Source of the DNA: Gemmatimonadota bacterium
GTDB lineage: Bacteria; Latescibacterota; UBA2968; UBA8231
Reading direction: 5' to 3'
Assembly (NCBI GenBank): GCA_018673255.1
Contig: JABHDC010000215.1
Span: forward strand, 9,788-73,787
DNA: 64,000 bases
Below, piece by piece: positions 62,143 through 64,000 of this stretch (positions within the stretch are counted from its first letter, which is position 1; every line of letters begins with the position of its first letter). The notes under the pieces were generated by a model that did not search any database, was not told where the DNA came from, and saw only the letters and a program-made list of their open reading frames with translations. A program made the translations under genes and the position numbers.

Positions 62143-63177
62143 TCATTCCCGAGAGACGACGTGTGCATCTTCTTCGTCGCCTTGCATGTGGACGCGTACG
62201 CCTTTTGACGCGACGCGCTCTAATCGTCCTTCTTCCTCAAAGAATACAAGCACTTCGAGGCTGTCATCCTCAGCGGCCATTGCCAATGCCGCTTCCGGGC
62301 CCCCGACGAAGGCTGCAGTGGCCAGCATATCTGCCGCCGCTGCCGTCGTGGCCCAGGCTGTAGCCGACACGGCACGCCGAGCCGGATAGCCGGTTTGCGG
62401 ATCGAGGAGATGATGGTAACGTATCCCCTCGAACTCGAAAACCTGTTCATAATCGCCTGACGTAGCCAGCGCTGGCAGGCCGAGATCGTCAACGACGATG
62501 ATACGATCTGCGTGGCGTGGGTGCTGCACGCCGAACCGCCACGGTCGCCCGTCCGGTTTCACTCCCCAGAAGCGGATGTCACCACCGGCTTCGATCATGC
62601 CCGCTGCCACACCTGCTTCCTGCAGACGATCCACCGCGTGATCGACGGCGTACCCTTTGGCGGCGGCGCCCAGATCCAATCGCACACCCTGGTGACGAAA
62701 GTAGATCTGGTCTGCATGCCACTCGACCAAGCTCATGCCGCTGCGAAGGCGACTCTCGTCCACCTGTGCCGGCTCTGGTGGTGCCAGCGCATCAGGGAAT
62801 CCCCAGACCGCAGTCAGGGCCCCAAGGGCGGGATCGAATCGTCCATCTGTCTGTTCGGCGCGGCGCCACATTCGGTTCAGCAGATCGGCCATCTGTGGTG
62901 TTACATCGACGGGCCCAACAGCGGCCGACCGGTTGATCCGCGACAACTCACTGCTGCTGTCGTAGTGACTGGTCACCGCCTCAATATCGGCGATCGCCTT
63001 CCTGCCCACCTCGACCAGCTGGGTCGAGAGAGCTTCATCCACATACAATGTCATGCGCACCATGGTGCCCATGGCGATGTGGTAGTCCTCCACCGGTGTG
63101 GCTGGTGGAGGGCGAAGATACCACAACAACAGCAGCAGCCCGGCTGCCGCGGGCAGCCATCTGCGTACCGCTGTCAC
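62143..63177 (-). CDS. apbE: FAD:protein FMN transferase (ApbE)
   Basis: ApbE attaches FMN to threonines of periplasmic/membrane flavoproteins such as Nqr/Rnf subunits, using FAD and Mg. The 344-residue protein has an N-terminal membrane anchor or signal (AAAGLLLLLWYLRPP), MGTMVRMTLYVDE, DLGAAAKGYAVDHAVDRL, MIEAGGDIRFWG and the HHLLDPQTGYPARRAVSATA core typical of the family. TAAAADMLATAAFV with the metal-binding Asp is present. The start is GTG 63177; the ribosome site is weak. No Nqr or Rnf genes are in the window. It follows the polyprenyl synthase gene by 47 bases. Confidence 0.94.
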   Translation of the reverse strand: MTAVRRWLPAAAGLLLLLWYLRPPPATPVEDYHIAMGTMVRMTLYVDEALSTQLVEVGRKAIADIEAVTSHYDSSSELSRINRSAAVGPVDVTPQMADLLNRMWRRAEQTDGRFDPALGALTAVWGFPDALAPPEPAQVDESRLRSGMSLVEWHADQIYFRHQGVRLDLGAAAKGYAVDHAVDRLQEAGVAAGMIEAGGDIRFWGVKPDGRPWRFGVQHPRHADRIIVVDDLGLPALATSGDYEQVFEFEGIRYHHLLDPQTGYPARRAVSATAWATTAAAADMLATAAFVGGPEAALAMAAEDDSLEVLVFFEEEGRLERVASKGVRVHMQGDEEDAHVVSRE

Positions 63178-63224
63178 GTCAACTCAACACAGGACCGGTG
63201 TATGGTCACCGTCTGCATGGCCGA

Positions 63225-64000
63225 TCAACTGTCGCGCTCTACCACGAGCCGCACGGCAGTCTCCAGAATCGTCCGGGACACCGACGGTTCAACCACTTCC
63301 AGGCATTTCAGGGCCTCAGCGGCATACTCGTGGGCCGTCGCACTGGCAGCCGCGACGCCATCGTGGCGGCTCACAAATTCAAAGATCTCCTGCCAGTCCT
63401 GTTCGCCGGCATCGCTCTTGCCCATGAGGGCAACGATGGTCTCCCGCTCCGGTGCCTGAGCGGCACTGAGCGCACGAATCAGCGGCAAGGTGATCTTGCC
63501 TTCACGAAGGTCGTGTCCCACAGGCTTGCCCAGTGTCGCCGCGTCTCCCGTGAAATCGAGGATGTCGTCGGCAATCTGAAAGGCCAGACCGAGATACTCA
63601 CCGTATCGTGTCAGCCCCTCGATGACTTCTCTATCGGCCCCTGTCATCAAGGGCCCAATGCGGCAGGCAGCCGAGATTAGCGATGCTGTCTTGTCTCCCA
63701 CCATGGCGAAGTAGGACTCTTCCGCCGTGTCCATCTGCAGGCCGATCTGCACTTCGTGGATCTCGCCCTGACTCAGTCGTTCCGTCGCATGGGACACAGC
63801 GCCCAGCGCCTCGAGATTCCCCAGGCTGACCAGCAGACACAGGGCCCGCGCCAGGAGGAAATCCCCCATCAGGACGGCAATATGATCGTCCCAGCGTGCG
63901 TTGACGGAGGCCTTGCCCCGCCGTGTTGTGGCCGCGTCGACGACATCATCGTGGACGACGGTCGCCGCGTGAATCATCTCGACACCGACACCTGCATCAA
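63225..64000 (-). CDS. Polyprenyl diphosphate synthase, 3' part (start outside window)
   Basis: This trans-prenyltransferase makes an octa- or hepta-prenyl chain for quinones or undecaprenyl-type lipids. The frame runs off the window end, and codons before the ATG at 63977 (ending DAGVGVEMIHAAT) fit the family, so that ATG is internal. The first Asp-rich motif is VVHDDVVDAATTRRGKAS; the second is FQIADDILDFTGDAATLGKP. About 258 residues are present; 60-80 N-terminal residues are missing. Ubi/men-type chain length cannot be read. apbE lies 47 bases downstream on the same strand. Confidence 0.93.
   Translation of the reverse strand, partial: DAGVGVEMIHAATVVHDDVVDAATTRRGKASVNARWDDHIAVLMGDFLLARALCLLVSLGNLEALGAVSHATERLSQGEIHEVQIGLQMDTAEESYFAMVGDKTASLISAACRIGPLMTGADREVIEGLTRYGEYLGLAFQIADDILDFTGDAATLGKPVGHDLREGKITLPLIRALSAAQAPERETIVALMGKSDAGEQDWQEIFEFVSRHDGVAAASATAHEYAAEALKCLEVVEPSVSRTILETAVRLVVERDS

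Overview
The window is GC-rich bacterial DNA, almost fully coding, with no rRNA, tRNA, CRISPR array, insertion sequence or prophage that I can recognise. The gene content points to an uncultured Gram-negative bacterium of the FCB superphylum. Supporting genes are a PorX-type response regulator (receiver plus PglZ domain) beside a membrane histidine kinase, FadL/PorV-like outer-membrane proteins, lipoproteins with clear lipoboxes, a fused SecDF, a eukaryote-like (class 2) IleRS, a bactofilin and a flagellin. The mix of Gfo/Idh/MocA, enolase-superfamily and SelA-like genes with a flagellin would fit a Latescibacterota-like lineage, but that placement is inference.

Layout: 1-4220 holds the general PTS phosphocarriers (ptsH 3' end, ptsI), a sugar-nucleotidyltransferase and metK. 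4253-8702 is an envelope region with a large lipoprotein, its outer-membrane partner and a DUF5610-like protein. 8954-13152 carries proteostasis genes (clpB, a DegP-type protease). 13172-21850 is mixed: a GH78-like protein, an esterase, ferrochelatase, a P-loop kinase, an MBL hydrolase, a TrmH methyltransferase, an SDR and an FGGY kinase. 22065-25958 holds glyA, a candidate 31-residue membrane peptide, an enolase-superfamily enzyme and a SelA-like PLP enzyme.

26078-31238 is a minus-strand central-carbon operon (tal, zwf, glk, fba, KdsC-like phosphatase). In it zwf is interrupted by an in-frame TAA at a normally conserved glutamate, with the remaining 69 codons intact up to glk. 31417-35618 holds an epimerase, a 2-phosphoglycerate-kinase-like protein with ATP-cone domains, a bactofilin and an isolated flagellin. 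36758-43593 is the PorY/PorX-like pair followed by tsaE, two outer-membrane proteins and a Tyr/Gly-rich lipoprotein.

43717-50599 (minus strand) encodes a lipoprotein directly abutting a 1075-residue zinc-protease/TolB-propeller/beta-barrel fusion, then a TPR lipoprotein, a GT87-type mannosyltransferase and an NlpC/P60 hydrolase. 50874-58029 holds a Gfo/Idh oxidoreductase and the minus-strand yggS-yggT-ileS-dksA/traR-lspA-rluD operon with a good candidate promoter. 58145-64000 carries an antiporter-like membrane protein, secDF, apbE and the 3' part of a polyprenyl diphosphate synthase.

The most notable observations are the stop codon inside zwf, the protease/propeller/barrel fusion with its abutting lipoprotein, the PorX/PorY-like pair next to outer-membrane genes, the 2-PGK-like protein with tandem ATP-cones, and the small membrane ORF behind glyA.
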